Shown: piece after piece, positions 1 through 7,000 of the stretch
How positions within the stretch are numbered: the stretch's first letter is position 1
Layout of the letters: each line of letters starts with the position of its first letter
NCBI GenBank assembly: GCA_023145315.1
Contig: JAGLEA010000100.1
Span: 1-10,046, forward strand
DNA: 10,046 nt
Direction of reading: 5' to 3'
Source of the DNA: Psychrilyobacter sp.
GTDB lineage: Bacteria; Fusobacteriota; Fusobacteriia; Fusobacteriales; Fusobacteriaceae
Notes under the pieces: generated by a model
Databases searched by the model: none
What the model saw: the letters and a program-made list of their open reading frames with translations, nothing else
What the model was told of the DNA's origin: nothing
Made by a program: the position numbers and the translations under genes

Positions 1-1095
1 AAAAATGTGGCTAAATATGGGACAAAAGTTTTACTTCATTATGGTGGAACTAGTTTGAAAAAATATGGATTATACGACAAAGTTATTACTAGTTTAAAAG
101 CTGAAAATATAGAAATATTTGAGCTAGGAGGAGTATTACCAAATCCGAGAATATCTCTAGTGAGAGAGGGGATCGAGATTTGTAGGAAAGAAAATATTGA
201 CTTTATCCTAGTTGTAGGAGGAGGAAGTGCAATAGATTCTGGAAAAGCAATAGGTGCTGGTGTAAAATATGTAGGAGATGTATGGGATCTATTTGATGGA
301 AAGGGAAGAGTTGGTGACACGATTCCTTTAGGAGTTGTGTTAACTATTCCAGCTGCCGGTAGTGAGTCTAGTAGTGGAACTGTAATTACAAATGAAGATG
401 GTTGGTACAAAAAATCTTTTGGTGGTAACTTTATGAGACCAAAATTTGCAATTATGAACCCTGAAGTAACTTATACACTACCTAGTTATCAAACTGCTGC
501 AGGTGCTGTTGATATTATGGCACATGTCATGGAAAGATATTTTACTAATGAAACTCACGTAGAACTTACTGATAGACTTTCTGAAGGAGTACTTAAGACT
601 GTTATTTCTAATACTTCTAAAGCTATAGACTTTCCTGAAGACTATAACTCACGGGCTGAAATCATGATTTCTTCTACAATAGCCCATAATGGATTACTAG
701 ATATGGGTAGACAATCTGACTGGGCTTCTCATGTGATTGAGCATGAATTAAGTGGACTATATGACCTAACTCATGGAGCAGGGTTAGCTATCATATTTCC
801 AGCATGGATGAAATATGTTTATAAATCAAATATGGATAGATTTATCCAATTTGCTGTAAGAGTATGGAATGTTGAGATGAATTTTAATGATCCTGAATCT
901 ACTATTCTAGAAGGAATAAAAAAAATGGAGGAGTTCTTTACATCGATTGATATGCCAACAAGGTTATCTCAGGCTAATATCAATAGTGACAGATTTGAGG
1001 AGATGGCTTCTAAAGCTACAGAGAATGGAAGTGTAGGAAGTTTTATGAAACTATCCCAAGAAGATGTTCTTAATATTTATAAGTTAGCAGAATAA
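1..1095 (+). CDS. Iron-containing alcohol dehydrogenase (butanol dehydrogenase type), 5' end missing
   Basis: A group III, metal-dependent alcohol dehydrogenase, probably reducing aldehydes to alcohols with NAD(P)H in the cytoplasm (BDH/YqhD-like). The frame is open from base 1 (K-N-V-A-K-Y-G), so the GTG at position 7 is an internal valine and not the start. Relatives run about 385-390 residues, so roughly 20-25 N-terminal residues lie before the window. Counting that GTG as residue 1, the nucleotide-binding GGGSAIDSGK is at 71-80. The metal ligands are D169 and H173 (DIMAH), H242, and H256 in LTHGAGLA; the D-x3-H and 14-residue H-H spacing match YqhD. All four ligands are present, so the enzyme should be active. 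It ends in TAA followed directly by a hairpin terminator. Its native substrate and its cofactor (NADH or NADPH) cannot be read from the sequence. Confidence 0.93.
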   Translation, partial: KNVAKYGTKVLLHYGGTSLKKYGLYDKVITSLKAENIEIFELGGVLPNPRISLVREGIEICRKENIDFILVVGGGSAIDSGKAIGAGVKYVGDVWDLFDGKGRVGDTIPLGVVLTIPAAGSESSSGTVITNEDGWYKKSFGGNFMRPKFAIMNPEVTYTLPSYQTAAGAVDIMAHVMERYFTNETHVELTDRLSEGVLKTVISNTSKAIDFPEDYNSRAEIMISSTIAHNGLLDMGRQSDWASHVIEHELSGLYDLTHGAGLAIIFPAWMKYVYKSNMDRFIQFAVRVWNVEMNFNDPESTILEGIKKMEEFFTSIDMPTRLSQANINSDRFEEMASKATENGSVGSFMKLSQEDVLNIYKLAE

Positions 1096-1096
1096 T

Positions 1097-1137
1097 AAAA
1101 AAGATGCGTGAAATATATAAATTCATGCATCTTTTTT
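1097..1137. terminator. Bidirectional intrinsic terminator between convergent genes
   Basis: A 16-bp stem (1097-1112 with 1122-1137) contains one G-T wobble and a 9-nt AT loop. The arms begin with six A and end with six T, so either transcript leaves a U-rich tail. It lies one base after the alcohol dehydrogenase stop and 14 bases from the stop of the convergent peptidase gene, so it can serve both. Confidence 0.85.
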
Positions 1138-1150
1138 ATTGGCTCAAATT

Positions 1151-2011
1151 TTAAAAAACCTTCATAGGATCCGTTGGTTTACCATTAAATCTAATTTCAA
1201 AATGTAGATGTGGTCCTGTAACTCTACCAGTTTTTCCAGATTTACCTATTACTTGACCTGTTGCTATTCTTTGACCTTTTTTTATTAAAATTCGATTTAG
1301 ATGTGAATATCTAGTTTCGTAATTATTTCCATGATTAATGATGATAATTTTTCCATATCCATTTTGCCAACCAGCAAATGTTACTGTCCCAGTATAACTA
1401 GAGTAAACAGCTGTATTCATTGCTGCATGAAGGTCTACACCAGCATGTAATATTTTTCTTCCCAATACAGGATGATTTCTATATCCATATGGACTATTAA
1501 CCTTCATAGATTTAAGAGGCTCTCTAAAGTTTTTTAATACAGGTTTGGTTGATTTATTAGAGTGGGTAGATTTAGTATAAGTTACACTAGAAGTAGGAGT
1601 ATAGTTGACATTATCCTTACTTACTGTTTTTCCCAAGTATATTTTATTACCTACATGTATAGTATTATCAGTTAATTTATTGATTTTTTTAATATTTGTA
1701 ATGCTAACATCATATTTTTTTGAGATTAAATATAGTGTATCTCCAGATCGAACGGTATGAAAACTTCCCTTACTTCTACTAGTTGTTTTACTACTTACTG
1801 ATTGGTTTTTCAAATAAATTTTTTGGTTAGGGTATATAGTATTACCATCTAAATGATTATATTCCTTTAACTTCTCTACTGAAACACCTGAATTTTTAGA
1901 AATTTTTGACAGTGTATCACCTCTTTTAACTGTATGTATTTTACTCGTTGAGCATGATACTAAAAGTAGTGATAATATAAGCGTGTATATTATTTTTTTA
2001 TTGATCTTCAT
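1151..2011 (-). CDS. LysM-LysM-M23 peptidoglycan endopeptidase lipoprotein
   Basis: A probable cell-wall-binding zinc endopeptidase that cleaves peptidoglycan cross-bridges in the periplasm. Residues 1-20 form a lipoprotein signal: basic start, hydrophobic core and a lipobox LVSC with the lipidated cysteine at 20. Two LysM domains follow at about 26-67 and 85-126, each beginning HTV-x2-GDTL, then a Ser/Thr/Lys-rich linker to about 160. The M23 (LytM-like) domain spans about 170-286. Zinc ligands H189 and D193 (HAGVD) and H270 of PHLHFE are present, with H268 and H237 (YSHL) as the other catalytic histidines. The domain order resembles NlpD, but E. coli NlpD has lost its zinc ligands whereas this copy looks catalytically complete. 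The ATG is preceded by AGGAG at 2018-2022, 6 nt away. It is the last gene of the minus-strand operon, 73 nt after mgtE. Confidence 0.93.
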   Translation of the reverse strand: MKINKKIIYTLILSLLLVSCSTSKIHTVKRGDTLSKISKNSGVSVEKLKEYNHLDGNTIYPNQKIYLKNQSVSSKTTSRSKGSFHTVRSGDTLYLISKKYDVSITNIKKINKLTDNTIHVGNKIYLGKTVSKDNVNYTPTSSVTYTKSTHSNKSTKPVLKNFREPLKSMKVNSPYGYRNHPVLGRKILHAGVDLHAAMNTAVYSSYTGTVTFAGWQNGYGKIIIINHGNNYETRYSHLNRILIKKGQRIATGQVIGKSGKTGRVTGPHLHFEIRFNGKPTDPMKVF

Positions 2012-2046
2012 TAATTACTCCTAAATTTTTATTTGTACTCCCATCT

Positions 2047-2052
2047 ATTATA
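2047..2052 (-). promoter_or_regulatory. Possible internal -10 element upstream of the M23 gene
   Basis: On the minus strand the gap between mgtE and the peptidase gene contains an exact TATAAT. It would place a transcription start near 2040 and give a leader of about 29 nt. No good -35 lies 16-18 bp upstream, so this is only a weak candidate; in AT-rich DNA a TATAAT by chance is common. Confidence 0.3.
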
Positions 2053-2084
2053 ATAATAATTAGGAGGTGTTCTATATTTTAAAG

Positions 2085-3455
2085 TTATCCTAAAATAAAA
2101 ACTTTTGCTAGACCTAAAAATGCAAAGAATCCTATTACATCTGTAAGTGTAGTTAATATAACTGAGCTTCCAACAGCAGGGTCTATATTTAATTTTTTTA
2201 ATAATATTGGAATTAATCCCCCTGCAACACCTGCAACTATTAAATTTATAATCATTGCAACACCTATAACAATAGACATTTGAAGATCGTGTTTCCAAAC
2301 AAAAGTAATACCACCTATAAATATAGCAAAAACTATTCCATTAAAAAAAGCTACGATTAACTCCTTTTTCATATGTTCACTCCAGTTACTTTCATCTATT
2401 TCACCAAGAGCTAGCTGTCTTACCATGACTGCTAAAGTTTGAGTTCCTGCATTTCCACCCATAGAAGCAACTATAGGCATAAGAACAGCAAGAATTGGCA
2501 GTGCTGATATAGTCCCTTCAAATTGGGCAATTACAAGGGAGGCTAATATAGCAGTCCCCAAATTTATAAATAACCAGTTTCCACGTTTTTTAACTACTTC
2601 TATTATATTTTTTTCTGTCTCTGTTTCTTCATCTACCCCAGCCATCTTATAGATTTGTTCTGTTGCCATTTCTTGTAAGATATCATAGATATCGTCTGCT
2701 GTGATCCTACCGACAAGGTAGTTATCACTATCTATTACTGGTAATACTTGGAGATCATACTCTTGAAATTCTAAGGCAACTTTCTCTATATCTTCCTTAT
2801 CATTAGCATATCTAGGTTTATATTTTTCAGGTCTTTTACTTATTACCTCTTTAAAAGATTTGTCAAAGTCGAATAATAGCATGTCTTCTAATTGTACAGT
2901 TGCGACTAAATTGTTGTAATCTCCTAAAATGAACACACTACTTACGTTTTCAATTTCCTCAGTATATTTTAGTTTCCTCAAATTTTCTATAGTTTCTCTC
3001 ACAGTTTCATCGTGATGTGCAGAGAAAAACTCTGTTTGCATATAAGCACCAGCTTCATCTTCGTGGTAACCTTTTAATCTCTGTATTTCCTCTTGCTCTT
3101 TATTGTCTAATCCTGCAAGAATATTAGCAGCGAATTCACTATTTAATTCCTCAATATCGAGCATTAAATCTGTTGCATCATCTGAATCCATCTTTTTTAT
3201 TGTACCTATTATTTTTGCTAGACTAAGAATATCTAAAGATTCTTCTAAAAGTTTTTCGTTGAATGTCTCTAATATATCTCCTAATATACTAGTTGGCATT
3301 CTTTGTAGATACTCAGAAAATCTTTCTTCATCTAACCTTCTTAATCGTTTAAATATTTTTGAAAGAACTGAATAGTGGATTTCATTTTTGTTTTTTTGGT
3401 GTAGATATCCTTCTAATGTATCTATTAATTGCTGTAACTCTCTTTCTTTTATCAT
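2085..3455 (-). CDS. mgtE: Magnesium channel/transporter MgtE
   Basis: An inner-membrane Mg2+ channel that is gated by cytoplasmic Mg2+ sensing. At 456 residues it has the usual family length and full domain order: an acidic helical MgtE N-domain (about 15-135), paired CBS domains (about 140-264), a connecting helix (about 265-292) and a membrane part with five hydrophobic segments (about 293-454). The family signature GGNAGTQT is at 333-340. The aspartate of LTDVIGF (D439) matches the pore Asp432 of Thermus thermophilus MgtE, known to be essential for Mg2+ binding. A GTAGGTG Shine-Dalgarno lies 5 nt before the ATG. The gene starts 14 nt after the preceding large envelope gene, so the two are almost certainly cotranscribed. 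No M-box-like magnesium leader fits in that 14-nt gap. Confidence 0.96.
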   Translation of the reverse strand: MIKERELQQLIDTLEGYLHQKNKNEIHYSVLSKIFKRLRRLDEERFSEYLQRMPTSILGDILETFNEKLLEESLDILSLAKIIGTIKKMDSDDATDLMLDIEELNSEFAANILAGLDNKEQEEIQRLKGYHEDEAGAYMQTEFFSAHHDETVRETIENLRKLKYTEEIENVSSVFILGDYNNLVATVQLEDMLLFDFDKSFKEVISKRPEKYKPRYANDKEDIEKVALEFQEYDLQVLPVIDSDNYLVGRITADDIYDILQEMATEQIYKMAGVDEETETEKNIIEVVKKRGNWLFINLGTAILASLVIAQFEGTISALPILAVLMPIVASMGGNAGTQTLAVMVRQLALGEIDESNWSEHMKKELIVAFFNGIVFAIFIGGITFVWKHDLQMSIVIGVAMIINLIVAGVAGGLIPILLKKLNIDPAVGSSVILTTLTDVIGFFAFLGLAKVFILG

Positions 3456-3469
3456 CTTTTCACCTACTT

Positions 3470-5290
3470 TTAAAATAATTTTTTCAATGAATTTTCTAGA
3501 TCCTTTAAAATACTTTTAGGATCTTCTAAGTCTTCAATTTTTAAAGAATTCATCTTATCTTCTATAATTTTTTTCCCGTCATCAATTTTTTTTTGTGGGT
3601 TTTTCAAGTCTTTGATTTTTTCCTCTAATTCTTCGAGGCTCTTGATATCACTATTAGAAATAAATTCTAAATCCTTTAATTGACTAATTTCTTTGTTTAA
3701 TTTTTTACTGTAGATAGCAATATTTTTATCTAGTTGCTCCTTTGCTATTTTTTTATATTTTTCGATATTTTTATTTAAAACATCTCCTATTATATCAGAT
3801 ATTAGCTTATTAATGTTAGTTTTTATAGATATTTTACCATCATTTTGATTATATTTGTACATCACATTAATTTCATCTACTTTCTTTAATCCTAGGGTTA
3901 ATTCTTTTTTTATCACTTCATCTATTTTTAATTCTTTGATATCAAATTTCAGGTTTTTCAAAATAATATTTCCCTGAATAAAAAGGTTTTTATTTTCATA
4001 TCTTGTATTGTGAGAGATAACAAGTTCGCTTCCTTCTAATGCTTTTAAATATTTATTTTCCTCTCCTATATTTGTATCAATTTTAAGACCTGCTATAGAA
4101 ACATGGAAGTTTCCATTATTCGATTGTCTATTATAACTCCCTATTATTTCACCGTGAATTTCATTATTCTCGCCTTTCAGATATATTTTCATAGGTTTGC
4201 TAGTTAATTCGACTTTAGAGGCAATCTCTTCTAATCCACCACTTGCTAAATAATCGTTATATTTAACTCCTAAATTAATTTTTTTAATATAAAAATCAAT
4301 TGGTAGCTCAGTTTTCTCAGCAGCCTTATTTTCACCAGTTAATATAGCAGCATAGTCTATATTTTTCTTTATATATTTCCCTAATATTTCATTTAATACA
4401 AGATTAACATTAGTTTTTAGGAGCTCGTTATCCCAACCTATGATATTTTTAAATGGGTCTTCAAATGTCAAAAATGAAAAAGCTTTATTTTTAACATGGA
4501 CTAACTTCTCTAAATCTCTTTTAAATTCTACTTTGTCGTTTTTCCCTTGTTCTATTATTTTGTCTATATCTGTAATCATCTTTTTTACTTGTTCTATTTC
4601 ATTCGCTAGTTTTATTGGATCTTTTTCTGTCTTAATTGTATTTTCTAATATCTTATATTTTTCATTTAAATTTTTAATTTTATCTTTATACTCTCTAGCT
4701 TTCATCTTGTTTTCCCAATATGTATATATATCTTTCACTTTTTCACTTTCAGTATTATATTCCTTTACTATTTTAAGGTCCAGAGTATCTAATGCCTTTT
4801 CATATTCCTTATTTTTTATATTTAAACTCAAATTTTTATAAGTTAATTTTTCACTTGCAAAAATTTTAGGCTTTGTTATTACTTTTTTCTTTTTTTCTTC
4901 ATTTTTAGGTAATTCTACAGGAAGATTAGTATGAACCTTACCATCTATATCACGCTTAGTATAAAATTCTATCAAATTTATATCTATATCATCTACTACT
5001 ACTAGTTTTTTTAGAAGGGGAAGATATTGAAAATCGATAGATATTTTTTTTATATCCATAATATTTTTCATTGTTTGTTCCTTATCAGTTACCTGGACCC
5101 TTTCAAAGCTAATTTTACTATGAAAAACATCGTAGTTGACACTATCGATATCAATTTTAGCACCATACTCTGAAGTTCCTATCTTTTCTCCCACTTTTTC
5201 TATAATGATATTCCTTGTAAAATATAAGAATATAAATATTAAAACGATTAATATTAAAATAATTTTCAAAATTTTAAAACCCATTTTCAT
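3470..5290 (-). CDS. Large membrane-anchored envelope protein, AsmA-like / TIGR03545-like, function unknown
   Basis: I do not recognise a proven function. The 606-residue protein starts with a basic tip and one hydrophobic anchor (about 6-25). The remainder has no membrane segment and should be periplasmic. Residues 40-110 (IDIDSVNYDVFHSKISF..., then ISIDFQYLPLLKKLVVVDDI) have the alternating beta pattern typical of the N-terminus of AsmA/TamB-type proteins. The overall architecture recalls the TIGR03545 family, which I remember as an uncharacterised family of outer-membrane bacteria. A Lys/Glu-rich coiled coil fills about 182-265, beta-rich sequence resumes about 328-492, and a second highly charged helical tail fills about 505-606. 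The start is fixed by AGGAGG at 5296-5301, 5 nt before the first ATG; the alternative Met3 would be 11 nt away. It begins 17 nt after the ylmH stop. The family assignment is inference. Confidence 0.7.
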   Translation of the reverse strand: MKMGFKILKIILILIVLIFIFLYFTRNIIIEKVGEKIGTSEYGAKIDIDSVNYDVFHSKISFERVQVTDKEQTMKNIMDIKKISIDFQYLPLLKKLVVVDDIDINLIEFYTKRDIDGKVHTNLPVELPKNEEKKKKVITKPKIFASEKLTYKNLSLNIKNKEYEKALDTLDLKIVKEYNTESEKVKDIYTYWENKMKAREYKDKIKNLNEKYKILENTIKTEKDPIKLANEIEQVKKMITDIDKIIEQGKNDKVEFKRDLEKLVHVKNKAFSFLTFEDPFKNIIGWDNELLKTNVNLVLNEILGKYIKKNIDYAAILTGENKAAEKTELPIDFYIKKINLGVKYNDYLASGGLEEIASKVELTSKPMKIYLKGENNEIHGEIIGSYNRQSNNGNFHVSIAGLKIDTNIGEENKYLKALEGSELVISHNTRYENKNLFIQGNIILKNLKFDIKELKIDEVIKKELTLGLKKVDEINVMYKYNQNDGKISIKTNINKLISDIIGDVLNKNIEKYKKIAKEQLDKNIAIYSKKLNKEISQLKDLEFISNSDIKSLEELEEKIKDLKNPQKKIDDGKKIIEDKMNSLKIEDLEDPKSILKDLENSLKKLF

Positions 5291-5307
5291 TTGACCCTCC
5301 TAGTAAT

Positions 5308-6081
5308 TTAGATATATTTTTTAAATAACCCTTTTAGCTTATCTTTTTTTGTCTCACCGTTACTCTTTTCGAATTTAAATTTTCCATATTTTCTTATAGT
5401 GATTATATCTCCATTTGAAATTAGAAAAGATTTATCTGTTTTTATACCATAGTTTACCGTAATTAAGGAACCATTTATTAATTTTAATGCTTCACTTCTT
5501 GAGCTATTGATTAGTTTTGCTACGACTACATCTAGTCTCATAGAGGATAAAATATGATTTAATAATAAAAACTGTGGAGATGGTATTTTTTTTCGATCAA
5601 CATCAGTAATTTTAATTTTCGATTTTCCTATTGTTAATAGATGATCTTGTAAGAAATCATAAAGTTTATCATCTATAACTGTGTATCCGATTCCATCACT
5701 AACTATAATATCTCCTAACTTTTCTCTTTTTATACCAGTACTAAGAATACCAGCTAGAAAGTGTCGATGTTCTAATTGAAAAAATTTATTATTTCCTTCT
5801 ATTTTGATAAATTTTACAGGGAAAGCGGTATTCTCTTGAGCATAGTAACTTCTAAAAGCTAACATCTTTTTTTCACTTTCCGATGTAAGAGCAAGTTCCT
5901 CTATGATTACACCAAGCTCATTCTCTATGTCAATTAATTTTGACCAAATATTAGGAGGTACAAAAAAATCTATATAGACTATGTTTTCTAATTTTTTACA
6001 CAATTCTATCCTGTCAAAAATTTTATAGATTAAATCATTTTCTAAACCTATAAAATGGTTTTCAAACTTTTTTTTATCCAC
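5308..6081 (-). CDS. ylmH: YlmH-type S4-domain RNA-binding protein (ribosome rescue factor family)
   Basis: A cytoplasmic S4-domain protein. Its Bacillus subtilis relative YlmH binds stalled 50S subunits and can act like RqcP in ribosome-associated quality control. At 257 residues it has normal length. The middle block carries the YlmH signature: EHRHFLAGILSTGIKREKLGDIIV at about 104-127, then an IGKSKIKITDVD segment at 151-162. The S4 domain occupies about 182-235, beginning RLDVVVAKLINSSRSEALK and continuing into the NG-x-ITVNYG and GDIITIRKYGKF strands. The start codon is GTG, supported by GGAGG 7 nt upstream. In Gram-positives ylmH sits beside division genes; here it leads an operon with an envelope protein, mgtE and a peptidase. 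A separate role from RQC is possible because no RqcH gene is visible here. Confidence 0.87.
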   Translation of the reverse strand: MDKKKFENHFIGLENDLIYKIFDRIELCKKLENIVYIDFFVPPNIWSKLIDIENELGVIIEELALTSESEKKMLAFRSYYAQENTAFPVKFIKIEGNNKFFQLEHRHFLAGILSTGIKREKLGDIIVSDGIGYTVIDDKLYDFLQDHLLTIGKSKIKITDVDRKKIPSPQFLLLNHILSSMRLDVVVAKLINSSRSEALKLINGSLITVNYGIKTDKSFLISNGDIITIRKYGKFKFEKSNGETKKDKLKGLFKKYI

Positions 6082-6088
6082 AATTACG

Positions 6089-6093
6089 CCTCC
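6089..6093 (-). promoter_or_regulatory. Ribosome binding site supporting the GTG start of ylmH
   Basis: GGAGG on the minus strand, 7 nt before the GTG at 6081-6079. No in-frame ATG lies within a usable distance, so this site decides the non-ATG start. Confidence 0.8.
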
Positions 6094-6120
6094 GTTTTAT
6101 CTCAATAAAAAGCCACTTAA

Positions 6121-6149
6121 TTGATTTTATATTAAAAATATGTTAAAAT
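6121..6149 (+). promoter_or_regulatory. Promoter for pssA with extended -10
   Basis: -35 TTGATT at 6121-6126, 17-bp spacer, -10 TAAAAT at 6144-6149 with an upstream TG (TGtTAAAAT), giving an extended -10. The start would be near 6156, leaving a leader of about 34 nt that contains AGGAGG at 6178-6183, 6 nt before the ATG. Confidence 0.75.
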
Positions 6150-6152
6150 CAA
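6124..6152 (-). promoter_or_regulatory. Promoter for the ylmH operon, superimposed on the pssA promoter
   Basis: Read on the minus strand, the same inverted repeat gives -35 TTGATT (6152-6147), a 17-bp spacer and -10 TAAAAT (6129-6124). The start would be near 6117, about 36 nt before the GTG. Unlike the opposite direction it lacks the TG of an extended -10, so it may be the weaker side. Confidence 0.65.
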
Positions 6153-6189
6153 TTAAAATATTATGTTTTAAAATAACAGGAGGCACATT

Positions 6190-6924
6190 ATGAATAATGT
6201 CGAAAAGAAATATCTAGTACCTAATGCTATTACTGCTGCTAATATGTTTTTAGGTTTTGTTAGTATTACAATGTCTATAAAGGGAAGATTTGATTTTGCT
6301 GCACTACTAATACTAGCTGCTATGATCTTTGATGCGTTAGATGGGTATGCTGCAAGAAAATTAAATGCTTTTAGTGAATTTGGGAAAGAATTTGATTCTT
6401 TTTGCGATGCAATCTCATTTGGGTTAGCTCCAGGAATCCTTATATATTCTATACTTACATCTAAAGTAATCCCTTCAGTTCATAATTTTCCACATGAGTT
6501 GATTATTCCAGTGTCGTTTATCTATGTCCTTGGAGGTATAGTTCGACTTGTAAAGTTCAATGTTGTAACAACTGCAAGTAGCAGTAAAGATGATTTTTCA
6601 GGAATGCCAATTCCTAATGCAGCTAACTTAGTTGTATCATATATATTGTTTGTAAAAGTAATAGGGTATCATATTGATCCTATGTTTTTAACGATTATAG
6701 CTATAGGATCAGGATTTCTTATGATTAGTACTATACCGTTTCAAATACCACAAAAAACATTTGCTTTTATACCTGATAAGCTTGTTTTACCACTAGCTCT
6801 TCTAATTTTATATTTTGCTAAGTATGCATTATTTCCACTAGGGTTATATTATGTTCTTGCTAATCTGTATAAATTTGTAAATACTAAAGAAAAGAATAAA
6901 GATTCTTTAGAAAAAGAGTTATAG
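6190..6924 (+). CDS. pssA: CDP-diacylglycerol--serine O-phosphatidyltransferase
   Basis: An integral inner-membrane enzyme that transfers phosphatidate from CDP-diacylglycerol to L-serine, making phosphatidylserine, the precursor of phosphatidylethanolamine. The CDP-alcohol phosphatidyltransferase motif is complete: D48, D51-G52, A55-R56, G65, D69 and D73 with exact family spacing. These aspartates bind the metal ions and CDP moiety. The PssA-type segments PNAITAANMFLGF (11-23) and FSGMPIPNAA (136-145) favour serine over glycerol-phosphate or inositol as the acceptor. The 244-residue length and roughly seven or eight hydrophobic segments fit the type II (Bacillus-like) form. AGGAGG lies 6 nt before the ATG. 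It is a single-gene unit closed by a strong terminator; the decarboxylase psd is not in the window. Confidence 0.94.
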   Translation: MNNVEKKYLVPNAITAANMFLGFVSITMSIKGRFDFAALLILAAMIFDALDGYAARKLNAFSEFGKEFDSFCDAISFGLAPGILIYSILTSKVIPSVHNFPHELIIPVSFIYVLGGIVRLVKFNVVTTASSSKDDFSGMPIPNAANLVVSYILFVKVIGYHIDPMFLTIIAIGSGFLMISTIPFQIPQKTFAFIPDKLVLPLALLILYFAKYALFPLGLYYVLANLYKFVNTKEKNKDSLEKEL

Positions 6925-6932
6925 AAAATTAT

Positions 6933-6973
6933 AAAAAAGAGAGTAAAACTTAAAAAGTTTTACTCTCTTTTTT
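6933..6973. terminator. Strong bidirectional intrinsic terminator
   Basis: An exact 18-bp stem (6933-6950 with 6956-6973) and a 5-nt loop, starting with six A and ending with six T. It lies 8 nt after the pssA stop and 27 nt from the stop of the convergent threonine aldolase gene, so it can end both transcripts. Confidence 0.92.
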
Positions 6974-7000
6974 AGCTTCCAAATTTATTTATATTTTTGC

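Larger units (their letters stand above)
6117..6156. repeat. Perfect 13-bp inverted repeat spanning the divergent ylmH-pssA promoter
   Basis: TTAATTGATTTTA at 6117-6129 is matched exactly by TAAAATCAATTAA at 6144-6156, with a 14-bp AT-only-but-one spacer. Each arm contains a -35-like TTGATT on one strand and a -10-like TAAAAT on the other. Arms of 13 bp without mismatch are unlikely to be chance, although AT-rich composition raises the background. The repeat could be simply the symmetric promoter, or also an operator. Confidence 0.8.

Noticed and set aside
7..9. GTG as the start codon of the alcohol dehydrogenase
   Set aside because: The frame is open back to base 1 and the family needs about 20-25 more N-terminal residues; it is an internal valine.
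39..410. Minus-strand open frame of 123 codons
   Set aside because: Lies antisense inside the alcohol dehydrogenase coding region, with low-complexity content and no family resemblance.
2060..2070. CACCTCCTAA on the minus strand resembling the 3' end of 16S rRNA
   Set aside because: Only a few bases match and nothing rRNA-like flanks it; treated only as a possible pairing partner of the local Shine-Dalgarno.
2029..2298. Minus-strand open frame of 89 codons
   Set aside because: It overlaps the end of mgtE in another frame and its product is Cys/Tyr/Asn-rich, typical of a shadow frame.
3103..3375. Plus-strand open frame of 90 codons
   Set aside because: Antisense to mgtE; Ser/Asn/Ile-rich, no ribosome site.
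3456..3469. Search for a magnesium-sensing (M-box) riboswitch in front of mgtE
   Set aside because: Only 14 nt separate mgtE from the preceding gene, too short for any riboswitch.
4440..4841. Plus-strand frame of 133 codons rich in Phe, Leu and Ser that looks like a membrane protein
   Set aside because: It is antisense to the Lys/Glu-rich coiled coil of the envelope protein; complements of AAA/GAA codons give Phe and Ser, imitating membrane segments.
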